30,247 bases of DNA from Bacteroidota bacterium (GTDB lineage: Bacteria; Bacteroidota; Bacteroidia; Chitinophagales; Chitinophagaceae). The notes below the pieces were generated by a model. The model made no database searches. It was not told where the DNA came from and was given only the letters and a program-made list of their open reading frames with translations. The position numbers and the translations under genes were made by a program. Shown here piece after piece: positions 1 to 7,398 of the stretch. The stretch lies in assembly GCA_023418315.1 (NCBI GenBank), contig JAEZZY010000046.1, positions 1 to 30,247 of the forward strand, read 5' to 3'. How positions within the stretch are numbered: the stretch's first letter is position 1; each line of letters starts with the position of its first letter.

Positions 1-1280
1 TACCCTGCCAGCATGGTTTCGCTGAAATTACTTTTATAATATAGGAACCGGCTATCCACATCATATTGTTGCAGTTCCGTACCCAGCAATATACTCAATC
101 GGGTATTTACATAATATTTCCCTTCCAGTCTCACTTGCATCCGCTCATCCCGCTGCGATCCGGGTAGTGTATCAAAACGGGTTTCATCTTTATTATAGCT
201 ATAACCCGCGGCTGTATATAGGGTGAATTTTTCGTTGAAATGCTGTTTGAAAGAAGCCGTAGCCGTATAGTTGTTGTTTTTCAGATCGTAGTTTATTTTT
301 TGTCCGGGTTCAAAAGGGTCGGGTATGGCAATGCCGCTTTTTATTTCATTTCCGGCGATGTTTATTTTCAGCAAACTATTCTTACCGGGCTTCCAGGCAT
401 ATCTTGCAGAGCCGCCATAGCCTTTAGGTACGTTGTAAAAATCCACATTGGTTTTTATAAGCCCATAGAAAGGTTGCAGGTTATTGTAATAAGCGGTTAC
501 GTCGCCGCCACTGTTTTTCCATAGCTTGCTGCCACTTGCGTAGATGCCTGCCATGTTAAGTCCTATGTTGGCGGTACTTTGCTCCGGAAGATCGAGACTG
601 CTGAGCTCTAACACCGAAGAAAGCGCCTGACCGTAGCGGGCGGAATAGCCACCGGAGCTAAAAGACACTCCCTTGAACTGAAATGCTCCGAAACGGCTGC
701 GGGTAGCCACACCGGGAGGCCCGCTGAAGAATGCGTTTTGCACCACAAGCCCGTCTATAATATAAGCCGCTTCACTTGCATCACCCCCGCGAACGAAAAG
801 CCCGTTTTGCGCACCCTGTTTTTGTGTGCCGGGGAGGGTTTCTATAGCACGCACCACATCCGCTTGTGCGCCCGCTGTGGTTACGATGTCCAGAGGTTTT
901 AGCACAGTCTTGTCTTTGTCATTGCTTGCTTCAAATGCTCCCGCTGTGATGCTCACTTCTTCCAGTGTTTTTGCGGTGTTTTTGATGGTGAGGGAAATGC
1001 CGGTTATTTGTTGATCTACGTTTACTTGCGTACCGGATGAGGAATATCCTACGGCGGTAGCCACTATGGTTTGCATTCCTTTTTCAGTAGTAGAAAACAG
1101 AAAAGCTCCGGAGCTGTCGGTGGTAGCACCGTCCAAGGTATTATCCAGTGATACGCTGGCTCCGCTTACCGGGTTGCCTTTTTCATCCAATACCCTGCCG
1201 CTTAGGTTTACCTGCGCAGCCATATTACCGGCGAAAAAAAGCAAGAATAAACTATAAAAAATAAATTTTGGAATACTCAT
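1..1280 (-). CDS. TonB-dependent receptor, N-terminal part (runs off the left edge)
   Basis: This is the first ~426 residues of an outer-membrane TonB-dependent receptor that imports an unknown substrate using the proton-motive force. The ATG at 1280 opens MSIPKFIFYSLFLLFFAGNM, a typical signal peptide likely cleaved near AAQ (residues 21-23). Residues ~24-105 form a carboxypeptidase-regulatory-like domain (GRVLDEKGNPVSGASVSLDN). Residues ~125-235 form the plug, with ETLPGTQKQGAQNGLFVRGG and the YIIDGLVVQNAFFSGPP segment. The beginning of the beta-barrel follows. The frame is open to position 1, so the C-terminal barrel lies outside the window. No SusD-like partner is visible, since the downstream side is cut off. 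A -7 element lies about 27 bp upstream and an operator-like repeat lies further out. The class is certain; the substrate cannot be told. Confidence 0.93.
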   Translation of the reverse strand, partial: MSIPKFIFYSLFLLFFAGNMAAQVNLSGRVLDEKGNPVSGASVSLDNTLDGATTDSSGAFLFSTTEKGMQTIVATAVGYSSSGTQVNVDQQITGISLTIKNTAKTLEEVSITAGAFEASNDKDKTVLKPLDIVTTAGAQADVVRAIETLPGTQKQGAQNGLFVRGGDASEAAYIIDGLVVQNAFFSGPPGVATRSRFGAFQFKGVSFSSGGYSARYGQALSSVLELSSLDLPEQSTANIGLNMAGIYASGSKLWKNSGGDVTAYYNNLQPFYGLIKTNVDFYNVPKGYGGSARYAWKPGKNSLLKINIAGNEIKSGIAIPDPFEPGQKINYDLKNNNYTATASFKQHFNEKFTLYTAAGYSYNKDETRFDTLPGSQRDERMQVRLEGKYYVNTRLSILLGTELQQYDVDSRFLYYKSNFSETMLAG

Positions 1281-1306
1281 AAATAATTTTGATGATATTG
1301 ATGGCA

Positions 1307-1314
1307 CAAAACTA
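1307..1314 (-). promoter_or_regulatory. -7 promoter element of the TonB-dependent receptor
   Basis: Read on the minus strand this is TAGTTTTG, an exact fit to the Bacteroidota TAnnTTTG -7 element. It implies a start near 1300 and a ~20-nt leader before the ATG at 1280. No convincing -33 TTTG lies at the standard distance, so the promoter may depend on an activator. Confidence 0.5.
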
Positions 1315-1364
1315 AGGAGTAACATTTCTGTTTCGAGCAAGATATTCGGTCAGCCGGAATATAG

Positions 1365-1395
1365 GGTCGGTAAACCGAACCGAATGGTCGGTGAA
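1365..1395. repeat. Operator-like GGTCGGT(A/G)AA direct repeat
   Basis: GGTCGGTAAA at 1365-1374 recurs as GGTCGGTGAA at 1386-1395, 21 bp apart, about two helical turns on the same DNA face. The first copy lies inside the perfect inverted repeat TCGGT-AA-ACCGA (1367-1378). A related GGTCAG sits at 1348. The cluster lies upstream of the receptor's -7 element. Direct repeats two turns apart are common targets of AraC-type and LytTR-type regulators. Which regulator binds here is not known. Confidence 0.4.
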
Positions 1396-1444
1396 TGCCC
1401 CGAAGTCTTTTTCTTAAAATCTTTTAAAAAAATCGGGAAAAATA

Positions 1445-1474
1445 TTTGCCATTTCAGATGATTGCTTACATTTG
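1445..1474 (+). promoter_or_regulatory. Consensus Bacteroidota promoter inside the receptor-lipoprotein gap
   Basis: TTTG at 1445-1448 and TACATTTG at 1467-1474 are separated by 18 bp, a near-perfect -33/-7 pair. It faces right but is followed within 45 bp by a hairpin and T-run rather than a gene. Confidence 0.6.
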
Positions 1475-1479
1475 CAGTT

Positions 1480-1528
1480 GATAGGGTTTATAGGGGCTGG
1501 CTTGTTCTCAAGTCGGCTTTTTTATTTT
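1480..1528 (+). ncRNA. Candidate very short transcript (promoter followed at once by a terminator)
   Basis: Transcription from the promoter at 1445-1474 should begin near 1480. It would meet a 9-bp stem (1496-1504 with 1509-1517, two G-U pairs, loop TTCT) and a T-rich tract TTTTTTATTTT at 1518-1528. The predicted RNA is only ~40-45 nt, with no start codon in a useful frame. It could be a small RNA, or an attenuated leader of the lipoprotein gene at 1668. The sequence shows the promoter-hairpin layout directly; the function is unknown. The rest of the 1281-1667 gap holds the receptor promoter region, the operator-like repeat and the lipoprotein promoter. Confidence 0.4.
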
Positions 1529-1604
1529 AGCCTGTTTTTATCCTCCGGCTTTGTTATTTTATCTGATGCGGCTTTATATTAGCGCGCAAAACCTATAAGA
1601 ATAT

Positions 1605-1634
1605 TTTGAAAATAGCAGCACATTATTATCTTTA
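1605..1634 (+). promoter_or_regulatory. Promoter of the lipocalin-like lipoprotein gene
   Basis: TTTG (1605-1608), an 18-bp spacer, then TATCTTTA (1627-1634), one base off TAnnTTTG. It implies a start near 1641 and a ~27-nt leader to the ATG at 1668. Confidence 0.5.
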
Positions 1635-1667
1635 CGGAAGCAAGAATCGTTCAATCATTACAGCAAT

Positions 1668-2171
1668 ATGAAAAAAATAATATTCGCAGGTTTAGTAGGC
1701 TTTGCTTCCATCAGTTTTTTTGCGTGCAGCAATGGCGACTATGATGCCAATCCTAATACAAATAATAGTAACGTAGGCAATCCTTTGTTGAATAACGGAG
1801 GTGGAAATAACAATACAACGGCACTGACTACCGGCACTTGGAAGATAACAGAATATACCCTGACCACATCTTCCGGCAGCAGCGATTTGTTAGGGTTGGT
1901 GGACGATTGCGAAAAGGATGATTTATATACCTTCCAGACGGATAAAACCATACTCAGGGATGAAGGCGCTACAAAATGTTCGCCTGATAATCCTCAAACA
2001 AAAACCGACGGAACATGGGATATAAATGGCGATAAATTTACCGGTACGAATGATGAAGGAAGTCAAACCTGGGATATCGTTACGTTGGATAATTCCACTT
2101 TTAAAATAACGGCCACCAAAACACTGAACGGCGAAAATGCCACCGCTACACAGGTCTATTCCCGTCCTTAG
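1668..2171 (+). CDS. Lipocalin-like lipoprotein
   Basis: This 167-residue exported lipoprotein starts with a type II signal peptide (MKKIIFAGLVGFASISFFAC); the lipobox FFAC puts the lipidated Cys at residue 20. An Asn/Gly-rich linker (residues ~24-50, with NPNTNNSN and NNGGGNNNTT) leads to a lipocalin-like beta domain beginning TGTWKITEYT. The domain has the paired-cysteine pattern CEKDDLYTF ... DEGATKC and ends WDIVTLDNSTFKIT, as in the lipocalin_4-type family of Bacteroidota. These are small surface or periplasmic lipoproteins, mostly of unknown ligand. It has its own promoter and is convergent with the oxidoreductase gene at 2221. The family assignment rests on remembered motif spacing. 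Confidence 0.8.
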   Translation: MKKIIFAGLVGFASISFFACSNGDYDANPNTNNSNVGNPLLNNGGGNNNTTALTTGTWKITEYTLTTSSGSSDLLGLVDDCEKDDLYTFQTDKTILRDEGATKCSPDNPQTKTDGTWDINGDKFTGTNDEGSQTWDIVTLDNSTFKITATKTLNGENATATQVYSRP

Positions 2172-2220
2172 AAAGCTAAGTTAATTTTATAGGCATCAAA
2201 GAAATTTCGGAATCATATAG

Positions 2221-3372
2221 CTATGAGAAATTTGCTGTGTGTATCTGAATTTTTTCGGCAAGTTCTTCTGCTACCTTGCTGCCCATTGCCACGCCCATTC
2301 CTCCCATTCGGAATGCGCCGAATATACGGTGTGAAAGGGCTTTCACAATAGGTTGCTTATTGGTTCCAAAAGCCATGATGCCGCTCCATTGCCGTTCCAC
2401 TTCAAAAGGTATCGCAGGCAGGATAATTTCTTTCAATTTGGATTTCAAATCGTGAAGGATAAGCTCGTTTTCCCCGAATGAAGTAGTGGTTTCGCCTTCA
2501 ATATCTAAATTTCTTCCGCCTCCGAATAAGACTCTGCCTTCTATTTCCCGGAAATAATAATAGCCTTTGTCGAAATGGAAAACTCCTTTAAACGGAAGCT
2601 TGGTTATAGGTTTTGTGATGAGTACTTGTCCGCGTCCGGGAGTAAGTTCTTCTTCCGGTAAAAGTTGCTTGGCAAAGGCATTGGTGCAAATGCTCAGGGT
2701 ATGAGCGCATAGTGTTAAATGATCTTGCCACAGACTGTCTTTTACAAAAACGGCTACCTGCTGTTCTTCTTCCTCAAAACCCGTAACCTCTGCTCCGGTT
2801 TTTATTTCTATGGATTTGGATAAAGCAACATCCATCAATGCCCGCATCATCTTTCCGGTATGCAGTGATCCTTCACCATGGTTTTCAATTAATGCTTTTG
2901 TATCGTTTTTTCGGAATCCGAACGGTTCTATTTTTTCATTGGCTAAGCGGAAAGTGGTGGTTTGGGTAATGGGGCGTAGCAGGTTGTTCAGATAGTCCAG
3001 CCGGTCCAATACGTACAGTTCATCTTTATGGATCAATTCATAGCTACCGCTTGCCTCGTAGCCTATGTGTTCATCTCCCAGGCGCTTCCTTAAAATAGCT
3101 AATCCTTGTTTTCGTTTTTCAAAAAGCGAGAGTACTTCTGCTTCGGTCATGTGGGTAAGATCGTCCAGCAATTCCGTAGGGCTGCCCATACAAGCAAAAC
3201 CTGCATTGCGTGTGCTGGCACCTGTGGGCAGCAAACCCCGTTCTAAAACCAGCACCCTGTGAGCAGGGTATTTTTCCTTCAGCTCAATGGCAAGGCTAAG
3301 CCCTACGATACCGCTGCCGATAATGATATGATCGTATGTCAGCAGACTATGTTGTTCCCAATAACTAAGCAT
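2221..3372 (-). CDS. DAO-family FAD-dependent oxidoreductase
   Basis: This 383-residue cytosolic flavoenzyme has an N-terminal dinucleotide-binding motif GSGIVG (residues ~19-24) after YDHIIIG, an Arg/Ser-rich FAD loop (GASTRNAG), and the DAO C-terminal signature WSGIMAFG ... GGMGVAMGS. Members oxidise amino acids, amines or 2-hydroxyacids and pass electrons to oxygen or quinone. The sequence is closest in style to glycine-oxidase and gamma-glutamylputrescine-oxidase-like proteins, but the substrate cannot be inferred. The start at 3372 is the only ATG ahead of the FAD motif. It lies 87 bp downstream of the septum protein on the same strand, so co-transcription with eno-divIC is possible. An alternative name would be a generic FAD-binding oxidoreductase. 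Confidence 0.85.
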   Translation of the reverse strand: MLSYWEQHSLLTYDHIIIGSGIVGLSLAIELKEKYPAHRVLVLERGLLPTGASTRNAGFACMGSPTELLDDLTHMTEAEVLSLFEKRKQGLAILRKRLGDEHIGYEASGSYELIHKDELYVLDRLDYLNNLLRPITQTTTFRLANEKIEPFGFRKNDTKALIENHGEGSLHTGKMMRALMDVALSKSIEIKTGAEVTGFEEEEQQVAVFVKDSLWQDHLTLCAHTLSICTNAFAKQLLPEEELTPGRGQVLITKPITKLPFKGVFHFDKGYYYFREIEGRVLFGGGRNLDIEGETTTSFGENELILHDLKSKLKEIILPAIPFEVERQWSGIMAFGTNKQPIVKALSHRIFGAFRMGGMGVAMGSKVAEELAEKIQIHTANFS

Positions 3373-3459
3373 GGCTAAGGCATTTTAGAGAATGCACGAT
3401 AAAATGAGGAGCGGAGCGGCAAAAATACAAAGGTTCTATAGGGGAAATCGGGCTGAGGT

Positions 3460-3750
3460 TTATTTTCTTTCCACTACATATACATCCTCATTATCCCGTT
3501 TCATCCGGTATTTTTCGCGGGCAAATTTTTCCAGCACACGCGGGTCGGAGATGAGGTCTTTATGGCGTTTTTCTTGAAGGGCTATTTCTTTTTCGAGATA
3601 GGCTATGTTGTCTTTGGTTTCTTCCAGCAAAGCCTTACGGTGTCGCTGCGTATTCCAGTTATTCTCATCAAAAAAAATCATCCAAACAGCAAAGGCGCTG
3701 CCGGTTAAGATGAATTTATTGGTAAAGAAACGAAGCCATTTTTTGCTCAT
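3460..3750 (-). CDS. Septum formation initiator protein (DivIC/FtsB-like)
   Basis: This is a small bitopic membrane protein of 96 residues: a short basic N-terminus (MSKKWLRFF), one transmembrane helix (~residues 13-27, ILTGSAFAVWMIFF), then a coiled coil (~38-65, with EETKDNIAYLEKEIALQEKR). It ends in the DPRVLEKFAREKYRMKRDNEDV segment typical of the DivIC/FtsB family. Such proteins bridge FtsL and FtsQ/DivIB in the divisome and regulate septal peptidoglycan synthesis. Location just downstream of eno is the usual arrangement in this phylum and mirrors the eno-ftsB pairing of proteobacteria. A long inverted repeat lies between the two genes. The family is confident; the exact gene name (divIC or ftsB) is not decided. 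Confidence 0.9.
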   Translation of the reverse strand: MSKKWLRFFTNKFILTGSAFAVWMIFFDENNWNTQRHRKALLEETKDNIAYLEKEIALQEKRHKDLISDPRVLEKFAREKYRMKRDNEDVYVVERK

Positions 3751-3774
3751 TGCCTATGAAGTTTAGAATTAAAG

Positions 3775-3864
3775 AACAATGTCCTTCATTTTAAAAAAGT
3801 TTGTTTTCAAAAAAGAATCATTCCTCTATGAAATGCGTTATTCCTTTAAATGAAAGACATTGTT
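3775..3864. repeat. 17-bp inverted repeat between eno and the septum gene
   Basis: Arms at 3775-3791 (AACAATGTCCTTCATTT) and 3848-3864 (AAATGAAAGACATTGTT) match in 16 of 17 positions, with 56 bp between them. In the eno transcript the stem would form 13 nt after the stop codon and close just upstream of the divIC start. It has no U-run like an intrinsic terminator, so an mRNA processing or stability element is as likely as a terminator. Confidence 0.6.
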
Positions 3865-3876
3865 CCGGATAATTTA

Positions 3877-5166
3877 TTACTTACCAAATTTAAGTTTTTT
3901 GCCGGGATAATAGGCTACTATATCCAGTTCTTCTTCAATGCGCAGGAGCTGGTTGTATTTTGCCATACGGTCGGAGCGACTTGCAGAGCCGGTTTTTATT
4001 TGTCCGCAGTTGAGCGCTACGGCGAGGTCGGCAATAGTATAGTCTTCTGTTTCTCCGCTTCTGTGGCTCATGATGGTATTATAGCCGTTGCATTGGGCAA
4101 GGCTTACGGCATCTATGGTTTCGGTGAGGGAGCCTATCTGGTTTACTTTTACCAGCAAGCCGTTGCCTACGCCTTCGTCTATACCGCGTTGCAAGCGTTT
4201 TACATTGGTTACAAACAGGTCATCGCCCACTAACTGTACTTTATCTCCCAGGCTCTCGGTCAGCATTTTCCATCCATTCCAGTCATCTTCATCCATGCCG
4301 TCTTCTATGCTCACTATCGGATATTTTTTGCACCATTTTACCCAGTAGGCTGCCATTTCTTCACTGCTCAGTTTGGCACCGTTTGATTTGTGAAATACAT
4401 ATTTCTTAGACTTAGCATCATAAAGCTCGCTGATGGCGGCATCCATAGCGATTGCTACTTGTTCGCCAGGTTTATAGCCGGCTTTTTCTATGGCTTTCAG
4501 CACGGTTTCTATGGCTTCTTCATTGCTTTGAATGTCTGGTGCAAAACCGCCTTCGTCGCCTACATTGGTAGAGTAGCCTTTATCTTTCAATACTTTTTTC
4601 AATTCATGAAAAATTTCCACGCCCCAGCGCAGCCCTTCGCTGAATGTGGAAGCGCCTACCGGCATTACCATAAATTCCTGAAAATCTATTTTGTTATCCG
4701 CATGAGCGCCACCATTGAGAATGTTCATCATAGGCACGGGCAAGGTTTTGGCATTAGCGCCGCCTACATAGCGGTATAGGGGCAGCCCTGTAGTTTTAGC
4801 AGCGGCTTTGGCGGTAGCGAGGCTCACTGCGAGGATAGCATTGGCGCCGAGTTTGGCTTTGTTTTCCGTACCATCCATTTCTAACATCAGCTTGTCCACT
4901 CCGCGCTGGTCGGTTACATCCCATCCATAAAGTTCTTCCGCCAGTTTGTCATTTATATTGGCTACGGCTTTCAGTACGCCCTTACCGAGGTATTGTTTTT
5001 TATTTCCGTCGCGAAGCTCCACGGCTTCATGTTTGCCGGTAGAAGCGCCGGAGGGTACGGCAGCACGGCCTGTGTGTCCGTCACTGGTACATACATCCAC
5101 CTCTACGGTAGGGTTGCCACGTGAATCCAACACCTGGCGTGCGATAACGTCTGAAATGAAACTCAT
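3877..5166 (-). CDS. eno: Enolase
   Basis: Enolase interconverts 2-phosphoglycerate and phosphoenolpyruvate in glycolysis and gluconeogenesis. The 429-residue length is normal. The sequence shows the N-terminal ARQVLDSRGNPTVEVDV block, the GASTG loop, NILNGGAHADNKIDFQEFM, SIEDGMDEDDWNGW (Mg-binding acidic residues), VGDDLFVTN, LVKVNQIGS (catalytic Lys) and the signature SHRSGETEDYTIADLAVAL. It starts at the ATG at 5166, with a TACCTTTG -7 element about 36 bp upstream. It heads a leftward gene group with the septum protein and perhaps the FAD oxidoreductase. It is divergent from the htrA gene across a 270-bp gap. Confidence 0.99.
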   Translation of the reverse strand: MSFISDVIARQVLDSRGNPTVEVDVCTSDGHTGRAAVPSGASTGKHEAVELRDGNKKQYLGKGVLKAVANINDKLAEELYGWDVTDQRGVDKLMLEMDGTENKAKLGANAILAVSLATAKAAAKTTGLPLYRYVGGANAKTLPVPMMNILNGGAHADNKIDFQEFMVMPVGASTFSEGLRWGVEIFHELKKVLKDKGYSTNVGDEGGFAPDIQSNEEAIETVLKAIEKAGYKPGEQVAIAMDAAISELYDAKSKKYVFHKSNGAKLSSEEMAAYWVKWCKKYPIVSIEDGMDEDDWNGWKMLTESLGDKVQLVGDDLFVTNVKRLQRGIDEGVGNGLLVKVNQIGSLTETIDAVSLAQCNGYNTIMSHRSGETEDYTIADLAVALNCGQIKTGSASRSDRMAKYNQLLRIEEELDIVAYYPGKKLKFGK

Positions 5167-5201
5167 TGTTTTTAGGAAGTTTTTAGTTGATAAAATTTGC
5201 G

Positions 5202-5209
5202 CAAAGGTA
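5202..5209 (-). promoter_or_regulatory. -7 promoter element of eno
   Basis: TACCTTTG on the minus strand, an exact TAnnTTTG match, gives a leader of roughly 25-30 nt to the eno ATG. The same octamer precedes tRNA-Lys and efp in this window. No clear -33 element is visible. Confidence 0.55.
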
Positions 5210-5422
5210 AGTGGTAGCGTTGAGGATTTTTAGGAAAAGCAGAGGAAAATTCAAAATCAGTAATGAAAAAAATCAAAATTCAAGACCCAAAAATCACCCG
5301 CCGGAATCTCATTCATCGGGCTAAAGATTTTTTTAACGTAGTTTTTAGCATTCAGGCATTGTAATTGATTGGTTTTAACAGAATCATATAGCATTTGAAA
5401 AATAATTTCGATAAACAAAAAA

Positions 5423-5427
5423 AGGAG
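5423..5427 (+). promoter_or_regulatory. Strong Shine-Dalgarno AGGAG of the htrA gene
   Basis: AAAAAGGAGAAA ends 9-13 nt before the ATG at 5437. Few genes in the window show such a purine-rich ribosome site, as is usual in Bacteroidota, so it both supports this start and suggests strong translation. Confidence 0.6.
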
Positions 5428-5436
5428 AAATAAGCT

Positions 5437-6897
5437 ATGAAATTAAAATTCATTCCGGTAGTTCTTACTGCCGCTCTTACTTCTGTCTTTACCCTCTTTA
5501 TCGCGGGAAAGTATCAGGATCGTTTACCGTTTGTATCCTCTGAGGTGAAAAACCTGCCGGTCAATTATGCCAACTATAAATTCGTTGGAGCAAGCAGCAT
5601 ACCTCCTGCCGATTTTGAGCAAGCAGCAAGCGCTTCCGTGGAAGCTGTAGTGCATATTAAAACGCAGACAAAGGGACGTAAGGTAACTGCCAGAACCGGT
5701 GATTTTTTTGAACAGTTCTTTGGGCCACAACAATATTATATGCCCCCGCAAATGGGCTCCGGCTCCGGGGTGGTGGTATCGCCCGATGGCTATATCGTAA
5801 CCAATTACCACGTTGTAGCCAATGCGGAAAATGTAACCGTTACCTTTAACGACCGCTATACTACGGAAGCGGAAGTGGTGGCTAAGGATGCCTCTACCGA
5901 TATTGCCGTGCTGAAAGTGGATGAAAAAAACCTGCCTTATATGGAGTTTGGCAATTCTGATAACGTGCGCCTCGGTCAATGGGTGCTGGCGGTGGGCTAT
6001 CCCCTTACGCTGGATGCTACGGTAACCGCAGGTATCGTAAGCGCCAAAAGTCGTTCGTTAGGTATCAACCGCACCCAATCCGCATCGGCTATAGAGAGCT
6101 TCATTCAAACGGATGCGGCCGTAAACCCCGGTAACAGCGGCGGTGCATTGGTGAATACCGAAGGACAATTAATCGGGATAAACTCCGCCATCGCCTCGCC
6201 TACCGGTTCCTATGCGGGCTATTCCTACGCTATACCGGCTAACCTCGTAAAGAAAGTGGTGAACGACCTTACTAAATTCGGTACCGTGCAGCGTGCTTAT
6301 CTGGGTATTGAACTTCGCACACGCAACCCCCGCGACCTGACCATCAGTGAAAACCGTATTGAAGGAGTGTATGTGGCCGGCGTTCCTGAAAACACAGGGG
6401 CGTATCAAGCGGGTATTCGCGAAGGCGACTATATTACTCGTATCAATGACATAGCCGTCAATTCCGAACCGGAATTATTGGAGCAAATTGCCCGGTACAA
6501 ACCCGGCGATCATGTAAGTGTTACCTATATAAGGGATGGAAAAGAACGAAATACTTCGGTGCTCTTGAAAAACATTAACGGCAACACGTCTTTGATGAGA
6601 GGGCAGGCTGCAAACACGGCGGTTTTACTGGGTGCGAATATGCGCCCGCTTACAGAAAAAGAAAAATCCGAATACGGAGTGGAAAACGGCGCGATCGTAA
6701 CCGATATTTCTTCCGGAATCATAGCCCTGCAAACCAATATGAAAAAAGGATTTATCATCCTCAGCGCCAACGATACTGAGGTAAACAGCGCCGATGATGT
6801 ACAGCGAGTATTAGCAAAAACAGGCAAGGTGCGCCTCGGCGGTTTTTATCCGGGCAATAATGCCATGTATTACTACGGACTGAATATAGCCCAATAA
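5437..6897 (+). CDS. HtrA/DegP-family periplasmic serine protease (Do type)
   Basis: This 486-residue envelope quality-control protease and chaperone is held or exported by an N-terminal hydrophobic segment (residues ~5-24). The trypsin-like domain shows the full triad: His125 in TNYHVVANAENV, Asp155 in STDIAVLK, and Ser234 in AAVNPGNSGGALVN. Two PDZ domains follow, PDZ1 at ~285-375 (YLGIELRTRN ... GAYQAGIREGDYITRIND) and a more divergent PDZ2 at ~395-480. The length and two-PDZ layout match DegP/DegQ. Such proteases degrade misfolded periplasmic and outer-membrane proteins. The gene is monocistronic, with its own ribosome site and a strong terminator right after the stop. A possible -7-like TAGCATTTG lies at 5389-5397 but has one extra spacer base. 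Confidence 0.95.
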   Translation: MKLKFIPVVLTAALTSVFTLFIAGKYQDRLPFVSSEVKNLPVNYANYKFVGASSIPPADFEQAASASVEAVVHIKTQTKGRKVTARTGDFFEQFFGPQQYYMPPQMGSGSGVVVSPDGYIVTNYHVVANAENVTVTFNDRYTTEAEVVAKDASTDIAVLKVDEKNLPYMEFGNSDNVRLGQWVLAVGYPLTLDATVTAGIVSAKSRSLGINRTQSASAIESFIQTDAAVNPGNSGGALVNTEGQLIGINSAIASPTGSYAGYSYAIPANLVKKVVNDLTKFGTVQRAYLGIELRTRNPRDLTISENRIEGVYVAGVPENTGAYQAGIREGDYITRINDIAVNSEPELLEQIARYKPGDHVSVTYIRDGKERNTSVLLKNINGNTSLMRGQAANTAVLLGANMRPLTEKEKSEYGVENGAIVTDISSGIIALQTNMKKGFIILSANDTEVNSADDVQRVLAKTGKVRLGGFYPGNNAMYYYGLNIAQ

Positions 6898-6914
6898 AAA
6901 AAACAACATTCTCT

Positions 6915-6949
6915 AAAAAAATCTCCCGGTATAGGGAGATTTTTTTTTA
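6915..6949 (+). terminator. Intrinsic terminator after htrA
   Basis: A perfect 13-bp stem (AAAAAAATCTCCC 6915-6927 with 6934-6946), loop GGTATA and a T-run. It lies 17 bp after the htrA stop; the A-rich left arm could also serve the opposite strand. Confidence 0.9.
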
Positions 6950-7051
6950 TGAACCTGTCCGTATTTCAATAAAGCAAAATCAGTTTTTACAGGCAACATC
7001 AGGCATTTCTAAAAATATAGAGCTACCATAGTGAAATGAGTTTCATTTTTT

Positions 7052-7059
7052 TACCTTTG
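7052..7059 (+). promoter_or_regulatory. -7 promoter element of tRNA-Lys
   Basis: TACCTTTG, an exact TAnnTTTG match, ends 10 bp before the mature tRNA 5' end, so the precursor leader would be only a few bases. No clear -33 TTTG is present. Confidence 0.55.
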
Positions 7060-7069
7060 TGTCCCAATC

Positions 7070-7145
<76 letters not shown>

Positions 7146-7150
7146 ATATT

Positions 7151-7192
7151 AACAAGGGTTTTAGCGAATCATGCTAAAACCCTTGTTTTTTT
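7151..7192 (+). terminator. Intrinsic terminator after tRNA-Lys
   Basis: A perfect 15-bp stem (AACAAGGGTTTTAGC 7151-7165 with 7173-7187), a 7-nt loop and a T tract. It starts 5 bp after the encoded CCA. Confidence 0.93.
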
Positions 7193-7398
7193 CGCAACCT
7201 ATTCGTAACACATTTCCTAAAATTATTTAACTCCGGCGCATAAAGGCAAGCATCCGAAAGAAACCCTTTAGAAAAAAGGAAATTGTTTTCACACATTTAG
7301 TTTTTGTATTTTCGTCGCTGTATTTTTTTAACTATATCAGTAAGGGTATCACCTGCGTTGCAGTTTGATGTTCTTATTGTCCAAATATATTTTTGATT

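Noticed and set aside
3850..4779. Open frames on the plus strand opposite eno (127 and 129 codons)
   Set aside because: They are antisense shadows of the enolase gene, with no recognisable domain, odd composition and no promoter or ribosome site.
5524..5979. 151-codon minus-strand frame inside htrA
   Set aside because: It lies wholly opposite the protease domain with its intact triad; His-rich composition is typical of an antisense shadow.
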